Below, one piece after another: positions 27,658 to 36,730 of a stretch of DNA of 64,000 nt (position 1 is the first letter of the stretch; every line of letters begins with the position of its first letter). Under the pieces are notes generated by a model that made no database searches, had not been told where the DNA came from, and saw only the letters and a list, made by a program, of their open reading frames with translations. The translations under genes were made by a program, and so were the position numbers. This stretch comes from Ruminococcus sp. (GTDB lineage Bacteria; Bacillota; Clostridia; Oscillospirales; Ruminococcaceae): positions 85,591 to 149,590 of the forward strand of contig JAFXXD010000016.1 in assembly GCA_017542475.1 (NCBI GenBank). Reading direction: 5' to 3'.

Positions 27658-27687
27658 GCTGCGGACGATTTCGTCCGCAGCTTTTTT
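27658..27687 (+). terminator. Intrinsic terminator of rny
   Basis: An 11-base-pair perfect stem, GCTGCGGACGA with TCGTCCGCAGC around TT, followed by six T. Confidence 0.92.
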
Positions 27688-27725
27688 CTACCCGCTCACA
27701 CTTATGCTTCCAAGGAGCTGATATT

Positions 27726-29375
27726 ATGAAACGCTTTCTCCTCAAAGTAGCTGCTGCCGCTGCCGCAGTCAGCTCTGTTGTCTCATATGCACTGCCCGCT
27801 TCGCTCTCTGCGTCTGCCGAGTGGCAGATGACGGGCTACGTCGGTGACCTCAACAGCGACGAGAGGTTCACCGTCGCCGACCTCGTTATCCTCACCAAGT
27901 ATGTGCTCGGCGCATCGGGGCTCCCCGAAACGGGCGTCTACAATATCGAGGGCGCGTACTTCCTCATAGGCAGCCGCGATGAGATACCGAACCTCGGACA
28001 GGAAGCTATCCAGAGCGGCGCGGACTACATTCAGCTTGCAGATATCGACAGGGACGGCGTCATCGACACCTTCGACCTCGTAGCTATGAGGCAGCTCGTC
28101 ATCGAGCCCGACAATGCCAAGCTCGTCTACCGCTGGTACGAGGCGCAGAGCAGCTTCATAGAAGCGCCTATATACGACCTCTACGGCTCGATGCCCTCGC
28201 AGGGAGAGGCGAAGGTCGCTGTGTTCAGCGTAGAGTTCCCCGACTGCAAGTTCAGCTACAAGCCCTCCACCGACGAGTACGAGCAGGCTGTCTTCGGCGA
28301 GGCTGACCCGAACAGCAGACAGTTCCCGCTCGAAAGCATAGGCGCGTTCTATGAGCGCTCCTCCAAGGGCGCACTCAAGCTCAGCGGCGCGGCGTTCGAG
28401 TACACCGCACAGCAGTCGATCTCGGCATACGAGGGAGACGTTTTCCACAAGCTCCTCATCAACGAGGTGCTCGACGCCTTCGACGAGCAGATAGACTTCA
28501 GCGATTACGACGCCGACAAGGACGGTATGATAGACGCGATACTAATAGTTGTCCCCGCCTCCGCGAACGACGACAACTGGTGGCCGACCTCGGGAGGCTA
28601 CGGCGGCGACCACAGTAAAAAACTCGACGGGATGTCCATAGGTCACGTCATCGTCGGCAACAGAGCCATCGAAGGCAAGAACAACTACAGCGCCTTCTGT
28701 CAGACCTTCTCCCACGAGATGGGACACTGTATGGGTCTGCCCGACTACTACCTCTACGGCGTCGATGACTTTCAGGGTATGCACGGCTCGGGCGGCTTTG
28801 AGCTGATGGACGACGCCTTCGGTGACTTCGGCGCCGCGTCGAAGCTTATGCTCGGGTGGTATAAGTCCGACCAGATAAGCGTGTACGACAGCTCGAAGGG
28901 CGAGCAGAGCTTCACCCTCAATAACTGCGAGACAGACGGCGGCAACTGCGTCATTATCCCGCGCGGCGACCTCGCCGACAAGTACCGCTCGGAGTTCTTC
29001 ATCATCGAGTATGCTTCCCTCGACAACAACAACCTCCGTATCAAGGACTACTGGTGGAAGAAAACGGGTACGGGCGTGCGCATCTATCACGTTGAGGCTT
29101 CGCAGAACGACAACAGATGGTACCCGAGCTGGAAGTTCGCCAGCGGCAACGATACCGAGACCAACTATAACAACGGTATCCGCTTCATCCGCCTCGTCAA
29201 CGAGGGCGACGACAAGACCGACAACCTCTTCAACGACGGCGCTGTCATCAACAGCGGCACAAAGGGGTATATGTGGTACGGCTCGGACGGCTCGCTGTCC
29301 GTTGACCCGGGTACGTCGATATCCGTGAAAAAGGGCGCGGACGATACGTTCGTCATTACGATAAAGTCTAACTAA
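27726..29375 (+). CDS. Secreted M6-like metallopeptidase with N-terminal dockerin
   Basis: A 549-residue exported protein. The signal peptide covers about residues 1-31. A dockerin-like pair of calcium loops follows at once (GDLNSDERFTVADLVILTKY and ADIDRDGVIDTFDLVAMRQL, with an insertion between). A metallopeptidase domain then carries HEMGH at about 330-334 and the downstream MGLPDYY, as in M6 immune-inhibitor-A-type peptidases. Further acidic Asp-rich motifs (DYDADKDGMID) look calcium-binding. A dockerin at the N-terminus is unusual, since they are mostly C-terminal. AAGGAG lies eight bases before the ATG. Confidence 0.85.
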   Translation: MKRFLLKVAAAAAAVSSVVSYALPASLSASAEWQMTGYVGDLNSDERFTVADLVILTKYVLGASGLPETGVYNIEGAYFLIGSRDEIPNLGQEAIQSGADYIQLADIDRDGVIDTFDLVAMRQLVIEPDNAKLVYRWYEAQSSFIEAPIYDLYGSMPSQGEAKVAVFSVEFPDCKFSYKPSTDEYEQAVFGEADPNSRQFPLESIGAFYERSSKGALKLSGAAFEYTAQQSISAYEGDVFHKLLINEVLDAFDEQIDFSDYDADKDGMIDAILIVVPASANDDNWWPTSGGYGGDHSKKLDGMSIGHVIVGNRAIEGKNNYSAFCQTFSHEMGHCMGLPDYYLYGVDDFQGMHGSGGFELMDDAFGDFGAASKLMLGWYKSDQISVYDSSKGEQSFTLNNCETDGGNCVIIPRGDLADKYRSEFFIIEYASLDNNNLRIKDYWWKKTGTGVRIYHVEASQNDNRWYPSWKFASGNDTETNYNNGIRFIRLVNEGDDKTDNLFNDGAVINSGTKGYMWYGSDGSLSVDPGTSISVKKGADDTFVITIKSN

Positions 29376-29390
29376 AGGAAAGGTCACACT

Positions 29391-30938
29391 ATGGCTAAGG
29401 AAATATTCCACACAAGTGAAAAATCAAACTTCATTCTCAATATGACCGAGGAGAAATACGCAAAGCTTGCCTCATACGGTCTGCTCGCGGCGCTGTTCAC
29501 GACCTCGCTCGCTACGGCGATACCCGTTGTCACTGGCTATTCACTGTTTGAGCTGCCCGCTGCGGGACTTGCGGTCGCGGGCGTTATCTGTATGATACTC
29601 GCTCTCATCGCGCTGATGAAAAAGTACGTCAGCGGCAAGCTCGTTTTCCCGATATGCGCGTTCGCCGCTATGATCCTGTGGGGCGTCGTTTCGCTCATCA
29701 ATTCCTATGACATCGGTATCTCCTTCTACGGCTACAACGGCAGAGGCGAGGGTCTGCTCGCGCTGATATTCTACCTCTGCTTCTTCATCACAGCCGCCTC
29801 GATAAGACGCGAAAAGGCGCTGAAGCCCCTCGTGTACGGGCTCGCGGCACTCGGTCTGCTCAACTCCGCTTTCGCTGTGATACAGGTGTTCACAGGCAGA
29901 ATGAGCAGCTTCAAATATGCGTCGACCATTATACAGGTCAACGCTGCCTCGGGTCTCTCGCAGTCGCCGCTCTTCCTCGCAATGGTGCTCACACTTGTTA
30001 TAACGTCGTCGCTCATTGCTTTCGTTTCAGTTAAGGGTGCGGCAAGCAAGGCTTTCTTCATCATAACCGTTATTCTCTGCTCGTTCACGATGATGTTCAC
30101 GTACTCGTTCATCGGTATCTGCGGACTCGTTTTCGCGGTAATAGCTGCGGCTATCGTAGTGTTCAGGCTCAAAGTCAGCAAGGCGGGGCTCGCCTCCGTG
30201 CTCGCTGTCATCGTACCCGCTGCTGCCGCGGTGGGACTTGTACAGGCAGGACTTATCGGCGATATCTCGCAGTACCGCCTCTATGACGGTCGTCTCCTCT
30301 GGTTCGCCGATGCCTACTACCGCATATCCGCAAGCGGAAATATCCCGAACAGCGATGTTCTCGACATCGACAACACCTACGACGTGTACACCACGCTCAA
30401 TGACAAGACTATGAATATCATCAGCCTGCACAAGCTCACGGGTACGGGTCCCGAGCAGCTCGTGTTCCCGCAGCTGTACACCTTCGGTATCCTGTCCGAA
30501 GACGATAACCCCGAGATCACCGACGTCGTAGTCGAGAACACGGGCACCTTCGACAAGGTGTACAACGAATACCTCTATACCGCCGCCACACGCGGTATCC
30601 CCTCGCTGATAGCGCTCATCGCAGTGCTCGTGCCGATACTCTTCATCGGCTTCAGGCGGACAAAAAACGGCACGTGGACTCAGACCTGTATGTTCATCCT
30701 CTCGCTCGGAGGCGTGCTCATATTCTTCATCGGTGTCAGCAATACTGCCTTCTCTCCGATATTCTGGACTATTGCCGGCTGCTCGATAGCTCAGATAGCA
30801 GCTCCCGAAAAGGTCAGGGAGGAAGCTCCCGCGGAGAAGGCTCCCGAAAAGAAAGCCGAGCCCGCAGCTGAGAAAAAGACTGAGACTGCTCCAGCAAAGA
30901 AGGCTCAGCCGAAGAAAAAGGGCAGCAAGAAAAAGTAA
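29391..30938 (+). CDS. O-antigen ligase/polymerase-like polytopic membrane protein
   Basis: A 515-residue protein with about ten hydrophobic segments. A large outside loop with LTGTGPEQLVFPQLY and VYNEYLYTAATRGIPSL resembles the Wzy_C signature of O-antigen ligases. Members transfer or polymerise glycans on lipid carriers at the outer membrane face. The C-terminus is a Lys/Ala/Glu/Pro tail of about 50 residues inside the cell. It lies 15 bases after the M6-like peptidase gene and is probably co-transcribed. The glycan substrate in this Gram-positive is unknown. Confidence 0.78.
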   Translation: MAKEIFHTSEKSNFILNMTEEKYAKLASYGLLAALFTTSLATAIPVVTGYSLFELPAAGLAVAGVICMILALIALMKKYVSGKLVFPICAFAAMILWGVVSLINSYDIGISFYGYNGRGEGLLALIFYLCFFITAASIRREKALKPLVYGLAALGLLNSAFAVIQVFTGRMSSFKYASTIIQVNAASGLSQSPLFLAMVLTLVITSSLIAFVSVKGAASKAFFIITVILCSFTMMFTYSFIGICGLVFAVIAAAIVVFRLKVSKAGLASVLAVIVPAAAAVGLVQAGLIGDISQYRLYDGRLLWFADAYYRISASGNIPNSDVLDIDNTYDVYTTLNDKTMNIISLHKLTGTGPEQLVFPQLYTFGILSEDDNPEITDVVVENTGTFDKVYNEYLYTAATRGIPSLIALIAVLVPILFIGFRRTKNGTWTQTCMFILSLGGVLIFFIGVSNTAFSPIFWTIAGCSIAQIAAPEKVREEAPAEKAPEKKAEPAAEKKTETAPAKKAQPKKKGSKKK

Positions 30939-30946
30939 TACAAACA

Positions 30947-30975
30947 GTAGGGGCTGATGCCCGCATCGCCCCTAC
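30947..30975. repeat. Symmetric GTAGGGG-type hairpin
   Basis: Begins GTAGGGGCTGATG and ends CATCGCCCCTAC, so both ends carry the family motif as inverted repeats. Confidence 0.78.
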
Positions 30976-30984
30976 ATATCAGCA

Positions 30985-31016
30985 AAAAGGAGTTGTTCAT
31001 ACGAACAACTCCTTTT
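30985..31016. terminator. Bidirectional intrinsic terminator
   Basis: A 14-base-pair stem, AAAAGGAGTTGTTC with GAACAACTCCTTTT, around ATAC, between converging genes. T-runs lie on both strands. Confidence 0.9.
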
Positions 31017-31019
31017 GTT

Positions 31020-31778
31020 TTATTCCTTTTTCTCGAACTGCTCGGCTATGCCCTCGCCGTTGTAGAAGGTCACGCTGTCACCGTCAAGGACGAATGTGCT
31101 GTCGCTGAGCTCGTCGGCTATGCTGCCGTCTGCCGAGTTCGGCAGCAAGAGCGAGAACTCGTCACCGTTCTGCGTATACTCGCAGAAATCAGGCAGGCAA
31201 ACGATGAACTTGCCGTACCTTATCCTCACCTGCACTTCAAAATCTGCGGCTTCCTCGTCAATGAAGAGCCCTGCGAGCCTCTGCTTGAAGTCCGCAGTCT
31301 CGATGTTGTACAAGCCGTCATAGCTGTCGGGGTCGGGGTCGTCTGCGCGTGTGAGCGTGAGGAATTCGACTACGTCGCCCTCCTCCTCGCCGTTCGTGTA
31401 CAGCGTCAGCTTGCTGCCGTCGTATTCCGCCTTCGGCTGCTCCTCGCCGCTGAGCATAAATGTGCCGTCCTTATCGAGCATCATCACCTCGGAGATGTCG
31501 AACTCTGCCGTGACCTTGCCGCTGTCGCTGAGCACGATGTCAGCTTCGTCGCCCTCCCAGCGGCCGACAAGGACGCCGTCCTCGTAGTCGTGGCGCTCGT
31601 GGAAGGTGGCGGGCTCGGCGGTGGGCTGCTCGGGAGCGGCTGTCGTGGTCTGCATCGCAGCAGTAGCGCTCTCCTCTATTACCATCGGTCTTACCGACGA
31701 TTCCTCCTTGCTCCCGCACGAGGCGAGCGACAGCACGGCGGCTGCGGTCGCGAGAAGGGCTGTTACACGTTTTTTCAT
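31020..31778 (-). CDS. Lipoprotein of unknown function (paralogue 2)
   Basis: A 252-residue lipoprotein with the lipobox SLASCG at about residue 22 and a short Thr/Ala linker. The mature part is beta-rich and acidic, with blocks WEGDEADIVLSDSGKV, DKDGTFML, YDGSKLTL and DSYDGLYNIET. The same block order occurs in the lipoprotein encoded 13 bases upstream, so the two are tandem paralogues. GAGGAG precedes the ATG. The function is unknown. The repeated DGTF/YDG blocks suggest a lipocalin-like barrel, which is inference only. Confidence 0.8.
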   Translation of the reverse strand: MKKRVTALLATAAAVLSLASCGSKEESSVRPMVIEESATAAMQTTTAAPEQPTAEPATFHERHDYEDGVLVGRWEGDEADIVLSDSGKVTAEFDISEVMMLDKDGTFMLSGEEQPKAEYDGSKLTLYTNGEEEGDVVEFLTLTRADDPDPDSYDGLYNIETADFKQRLAGLFIDEEAADFEVQVRIRYGKFIVCLPDFCEYTQNGDEFSLLLPNSADGSIADELSDSTFVLDGDSVTFYNGEGIAEQFEKKE

Positions 31779-31791
31779 TGCATTTCTCCTC

Positions 31792-32472
31792 TCATTTTAC
31801 CTTTGTGAGTATCTCCTGCGCCCCGTCCTCATAGGTGAGCGTAAGAGTATCCCCGTCTATCTTGTATGTGTATTTCACCGAGTCGTCGGTGTGCTTCTTG
31901 TAGCTCATATTCTCGCTGAACAGCTCAAGTACGCCGTTGTTCGTCTCGAAGCTGCAATAATCCACGACCGTGAACCTGAGATTCTCGCCGTCCACCTCTG
32001 TCTCGACGTTTATCTTCTCAGAGTCTATCGCAAGGTTGTAGGCAAGCATATCGCGGTACGTGCCGCCGAGGAGCTCGTAGCTTCCGTCGTAGCTGTCCTT
32101 GTTCGCGGCGTCGGTGCGCTTCATATCGAGCAGCAGCAGCGTTTCCTCCGCCTCCTCGTACTTGTGCGACACCTTCAGGCTCGTACCGTCGTACTCTATC
32201 TCGTCCTTGCCGACCTTCGTCGTCTCCATTGAGAATGTGCCGTCGCTGTTGAAGTGGGCGGACGATGTGAAGTCTATCGGCAGCGAGACAGTCCTGTCCT
32301 CACTGAAAATGTAGCCGTTGGCTCCGCCGCTCCACTCACCGAGAATGGCTGAGTCTATGTCGGTCGTGCTTACACGCACCGATCTCTCGACCGTCTGCGG
32401 CTCACGCGAGCAGCCGACAAGGAGCGTCCCCGCCACAGCGGCGGCAAGAAGTGTTGCTGTTATCCTTTTCAT
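31792..32472 (-). CDS. Lipoprotein of unknown function (paralogue 1)
   Basis: A 226-residue lipoprotein with the lipobox TLLVGCS at about residue 21. Blocks WSGGANGYIFSEDRTV, NSDGTFSM, YDGTSLKV and DSYDGSYELLGG align with those of the downstream lipoprotein, indicating a gene duplication. GGAGG precedes the start. It follows tsaD by 13 bases in the polA-rimI-tsaD run, so it is probably co-transcribed. No function can be assigned. Confidence 0.8.
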   Translation of the reverse strand: MKRITATLLAAAVAGTLLVGCSREPQTVERSVRVSTTDIDSAILGEWSGGANGYIFSEDRTVSLPIDFTSSAHFNSDGTFSMETTKVGKDEIEYDGTSLKVSHKYEEAEETLLLLDMKRTDAANKDSYDGSYELLGGTYRDMLAYNLAIDSEKINVETEVDGENLRFTVVDYCSFETNNGVLELFSENMSYKKHTDDSVKYTYKIDGDTLTLTYEDGAQEILTKVK

Positions 32473-32485
32473 ATTATCCTCCGAA

Positions 32486-33496
32486 TCATATTTCGTCCAT
32501 CGAGAGCGTCGCGACTGCGTTGAGGCTCTCGTCCGCGGTTATGCCCGCAAGCAGGTTGTAGCTGCCCTGACAGCCTATCATCGCGCCGTTGTCGCCGCAA
32601 AGGCTCTTCTCGGGCATATAGAAGCTGTATCCGCGCTTTTCGCACGCCTCCGAGAGTGCCGCACGGACTCCCGAATTCGCGGAAACTCCGCCCGCAAGCG
32701 CTATCTTCTTATAGCCGAGCGCCTCAGCCGCGAGCATCGTCTTGTCCGTGAGTATCGCCGCGATAGTGGCTTGCAGGCTCGCCGACAGGTCGTTTCTGTC
32801 GATGTCCTCGCCCTTCTGCTCGGCGTGGTGGAGCAGATTTATCACGTTGGTTTTAAGTCCCGAGAAGCTAAGGTCGAACTCGTTGCCCGCAACTGCGGGG
32901 TGCGGCAGTTTGAACGCCTTCGGGTCGCCCGACTGAGCTGCATTGTCAACGTGAACTCCGCCGGGGTACGGGAAGCCCATTGCCCTCGCGCACTTGTCGA
33001 AGCACTCGCCTGCCGCGTCGTCGCGGGTACGTCCCACCACGCGGAATTTCGTGTAGCTGAGCACCTCGATGATGTGGCTGTGTCCGCCGCTCGCGACAAG
33101 GCAGAGATAGGGCGGCTCAAGGTCGGGGTGGCTGAGGTAGTTCGTGGCGATGTGTCCCGCGATGTGGTGGACAGGTATCAGCGGCTTGCCCGAGGCAAGT
33201 GCCAGTCCCTTCGCGAAGTTCACGCCCACGAGCAGAGCTCCGATAAGTCCCGGAGCATATGTCACGGCGATTCCGTCAAGGTCTGCGAGCTCCACGCCCG
33301 CATCGCCGAGAGCCTTCCTCGTCACGCCCAGTATGTTCTCGCAGTGCCGCCGCGAGGCTATCTCGGGCACAACTCCGCCGTATTTCCTGTGCTCCTCTAT
33401 CTGCGTGGATATAACCGACGAACGTATCGTGCGGCAATCTTCGATTACGCTCGCCGCGGTCTCGTCGCACGAGCTCTCTATTCCAAGTATAAGCAT
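32486..33496 (-). CDS. tsaD: tRNA N6-threonylcarbamoyladenosine synthase subunit TsaD
   Basis: A 336-residue member of the ASKHA fold. It transfers threonylcarbamoyl to A37 of ANN-decoding tRNAs. The metal-binding HxxxH is HHIAGH, preceded by KPLIPV. Other family marks are ILGIESSCDETAASV, CLVASGGHSH and the late GGVSANSGVRAAL. The length is normal. Its ATG abuts the rimI stop codon, a common rimI-tsaD pairing. tsaB and tsaE are not in the window. Confidence 0.97.
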   Translation of the reverse strand: MLILGIESSCDETAASVIEDCRTIRSSVISTQIEEHRKYGGVVPEIASRRHCENILGVTRKALGDAGVELADLDGIAVTYAPGLIGALLVGVNFAKGLALASGKPLIPVHHIAGHIATNYLSHPDLEPPYLCLVASGGHSHIIEVLSYTKFRVVGRTRDDAAGECFDKCARAMGFPYPGGVHVDNAAQSGDPKAFKLPHPAVAGNEFDLSFSGLKTNVINLLHHAEQKGEDIDRNDLSASLQATIAAILTDKTMLAAEALGYKKIALAGGVSANSGVRAALSEACEKRGYSFYMPEKSLCGDNGAMIGCQGSYNLLAGITADESLNAVATLSMDEI

Positions 33497-33961
33497 TTAT
33501 ATCTTCCTTTTTGAGTTTATAGACTTGCGCATTACGACCGCATTTTCACGCGGCGAAACGTAAAATCCCTTCCTGACCGACAGCCTTTCAAACCCGCACT
33601 TTTCGTACAATGCGATAGCTCCCGCATTGGATTCCCTAACTTCGAGGAAGATGTCCTCGGTGTCATCGGGGAGAAGCTCCTCGAAGCGCTCTGTCAGCGC
33701 TCGGGCATAGCCTCTGCGGCGGAAGTCGGGGTGAACGGCAACGCTCGTGATATCGGCTTCACCAACCGCAGTATACCCGCTGAGCAGCGCGGCAATGCGG
33801 TCACCGTCCGTGATATACAGAACAATGCCATTGTCCTTTTCGGCTTCGCTCATGAACGATTCCGCAGACCAGCCCTCCGCACCAACACAGAGCTTATCAA
33901 GCGCCGAAAGCTCCACGTAAAGCGTGTCGGGAGCTCCCGCTGTAAGTCTCAGTATCTCCAT
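33497..33961 (-). CDS. rimI: RimI-type GNAT acetyltransferase
   Basis: A 154-residue GNAT protein with the acetyl-CoA motif VHPDFRRRGYARAL and the late block ESNAGAIALYEKCGFE, as in RimI-family N-alpha-acetyltransferases. I chose the ATG at 33959-33961 because AAGGG lies just upstream, within the last codons of polA. An ATG 15 bases earlier lacks a clear site. It lies between polA and tsaD, a frequent position for rimI. The in vivo target, ribosomal protein S18 in Escherichia coli, is not proven here. Confidence 0.88.
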   Translation of the reverse strand: MEILRLTAGAPDTLYVELSALDKLCVGAEGWSAESFMSEAEKDNGIVLYITDGDRIAALLSGYTAVGEADITSVAVHPDFRRRGYARALTERFEELLPDDTEDIFLEVRESNAGAIALYEKCGFERLSVRKGFYVSPRENAVVMRKSINSKRKI

Positions 33962-33962
33962 A

Positions 33963-36496
33963 TCAGCCCTTCGCATCGTACCAGCTCTCGCCCTGATGGA
34001 CGTCCACTGCGAGCGGCACGCGCATATCGTACACGCCCTGCATTTCCTCCTTCAGTATCTCGGCGGCGCGGTCTGCGCAGGAGAGGTCGGACTCGATGAT
34101 GAGCTCGTCGTGCACCGCAATATCAGCTCCGCATTGAGGTTTTCCGCCTTCAGTCGGCGATGAACGTTTATCATCGCTATCTTGATGAGATCGGCAGCCG
34201 TGCCCTGCACGGGAGTGTTCATCGCGATACGCTTGCCCGCCGCCTGTAACATCTTGTTCGAGGACAGCAGCTCGGGTATGCGGCGCTTTCGCCCGAACAT
34301 CGTCGAGACTGCACCCGTTTTCATCGCGTCATCTACCGTCTGCTCCATAAAAGCGTTTACCTTCGGGTACTTGGCGAGATAGTCCGCGATGTACTTCTTA
34401 GCCTGAGCCACCGATGTGCCGATATCCTTCGAGAGCGAGAATGCTCCGATACCGTAGATAATACCGAAGTTTACGGCTTTGGCGGCGCTTCTCATCTCGG
34501 GAGTGACCATTATCGACGGCATATCGAATACCTGTGCGGCTGTCGAGGTGTGGATATCCTCGCCCGAATTGAAGGCGGCTATCATATTCTCGTCGCCGCA
34601 GAGGTGAGCCATCACGCGCAGCTCTATCTGGCTGTAGTCGGCGTCCACGAGGGTGCGTCCCGCGGAGGCTGTGAAGAATTTCCTCATCTGCGAGCCGAGC
34701 TCCGTGCGGACGGGTATGTTCTGCACGTTCGGCTCGGTGGACGAGATACGTCCCGTCCTCGTCTCGGTCTGGCGGAAGCAGGTGTGTATGCGTCCGTCCT
34801 CCGCGACCTTGTCGAGCAGACCCTCGACGTAGGTGGAGTTGAGCTTCGTGTACTGGCGGTATTTCAGCACGTTGTCCACTATCGGCGAGTAGTTGCGGAG
34901 CTCCTCGAGCACGTCCGCATTCGTGGAGTAGCCGCTCTTCGTCTTTTTCTTCGCGGGCAGACCGAGCTCCTCGAACAGCACCGTTCCGAGCTGCTTCGGC
35001 GAGGAGATGTTGAACTCGTGTCCCGCGTCGTCGTATATCATTTTCTGCGTTTCCTCTATCTGCTCCGAGAGCATCGTGCCGAATCTGCGGACGCCGTCTT
35101 GGTCGATGTTCACGCCGCAGTGCTCCATGGAGGCGAGCACCTCTATCAGCGGCATTTCGATGTTTTCGAGCAGGTCTGTCATACCCTCGCTGTCTATCTC
35201 GGCGCGGAGCCTTTTCACCAGTCCGCGCAGGGAGACGAGGTCGGCATATTCGCCGTTCTCGGTGCAGTAGTGCACGCCGTACTCCGCGCAGAGCTTGTCC
35301 GCGGCGTAGTCGGTCGCGGAGGTGTTCAGCAGGTAGCCGCATATCGGCACATCGCTCCTCAGGGCGCGGAGCTCGCCGCCGTGAGCCATAGCCCAGCGGT
35401 AGTGCGGCTTGGCGTCGAAGGTCAGCTTATCGCAGTCGGAGGCGAAAAACGCGCTTATCAGCTCTGCCTCGGATGTGGTGTAAACGGTAGTGCCGTCGAG
35501 CACTGACAGCCTCTCGCCGTCAAACAGGTAGCTGACGTCCTTGAAACCCGCAATATCGGCAGCTGTGAGCTCCTGCTCCGTGACCTCTATCGGCGTGTAC
35601 TCGTCCTGCTTCTTCTTGGGAGCGGCTTCGCCCGCGGAAGCTGCTATGCCGAGCTTGTCGAGCAGCTTGAACATCTCGAGCTCGGTCAGCAGACGGCTCA
35701 CGCCCGCATTATCGGGCTCGCCGAGCTTGTACGAATCAAGGTCATTATCTATCGGAGCATCGCGGACTATCGTCGCGAGCCACTTGCTCTCCTTCGCGGA
35801 TTCCTCGCCCGCCGCGAGCTTCGCCTTGACGCCGTTTGTCAGTCCCGAAGCCTCGTAGCCCGCGTACACGCCCTCAAGCGTGCCGAACTCCTGTATCAGC
35901 GACTTTGCCGTCTTCTCGCCGATACCAGCCACACCCTTTATGTTATCGGAGCTGTCGCCCATAAGCGCCTTCAGGTCGATGAGGCGTATCGGCTCGAAGC
36001 CGTAGTCCTCGCGGAAGCGCTCGGGCGTGTAGTGTATCGTCTCCTTGTTCGTGGCGAGGAGCACCGTCACCTTGTCGTCTATGAGCTGGAGACTGTCCCT
36101 GTCGCCTGTGAGCACATAGCACTCATTCCCGCTGTCCGAGCAGAGCTTCGAGAGCGTGCCGAGGATATCGTCCGCCTCATAGCCCTCGCACTCGATGACC
36201 GTGATTCCGAGCAGACCGAGGAGCTCCTTTATCAGCGGGAGCTGCTGGGCGAGCTCTTCGGGCATACCCTTGCGGTTAGCCTTGTAGTAGTCCACAGCCT
36301 TGTGGCGGAAGGTCGGCGCTTTGAGGTCGAATGCGACCGCGACCGCGTCGGGGCGGACGTCGTCGAAATTCTTCATATATATGTTCATAAAGCCGAAAAT
36401 GGCGTTCGTAAACACGCCGTTTTTGTTCGAGAGCAGCTTTATGCCGTAAAATGCGCGGTTGAGTATGCTGTTGCCGTCTATTGCGAGGAGCTTCAT
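33963..36496 (-). CDS. polA: DNA polymerase I, with an apparent one-base deletion near the C-terminus
   Basis: About 846 codons if one base is restored. The N-terminal 5' flap nuclease (LLAIDGNSILNRAFYG, GYEADDILG), a 3'-5' exonuclease-like domain without the acidic catalytic residues, and a family A polymerase domain (DYSQIELRVMAHL, MRSAAKAVNFGIIYG) are visible. After AELIL the frame shifts. The next bases should encode QVHDELIIE, but one base is missing at about 34116-34117. The literal reading ends instead at 34052 after a Ser/Pro tail and loses the catalytic HDE. The original frame continues well to 33963. The start at 36496 has AAGGAAG six bases upstream. Confidence 0.9.
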
Positions 36497-36512
36497 ATTC
36501 ATCTTCCTTTCG

Positions 36513-36540
36513 TGCAGGGGACAGCGTCAACGGCGTCCCG
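36513..36540. repeat. GTAGGGG-type hairpin variant in the polA leader
   Basis: GTGCAGGGGACAGCGTC followed by GGCGTCCCG. It lies between the polA promoter and its start, so it is transcribed as 5' leader. Confidence 0.6.
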
Positions 36541-36556
36541 CAATACATACTTTATT

Positions 36557-36585
36557 AGTATATCATAAATGAATAAAAATAGCAA
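36557..36585 (-). promoter_or_regulatory. SigmaA promoter of the polA operon
   Basis: On the minus strand TTGCTA and TATACT lie 17 bases apart, about 60 bases upstream of polA. Confidence 0.72.
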
Positions 36586-36645
36586 GTGCTGTCAGCACCG
36601 CAGAAGCTGTATATATAAAATATATCCCCGATTTTTCGGGAATGC

Positions 36646-36674
36646 TTGACTTTTTCGGAAAGATGTGGTATTAT
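36646..36674 (+). promoter_or_regulatory. SigmaA promoter of the ECF S-component gene
   Basis: TTGACT, 17 bases, TATTAT. A TATAAT three bases further on gives a longer 20-base spacing. A small hairpin, TCCTC/GAGGA around GCAA, lies in the short leader. Confidence 0.65.
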
Positions 36675-36730
36675 AATGCCGTTGTATTGTATCCTCGCAA
36701 GAGGAATAATAACAAGGAGGAAAATTTAAT

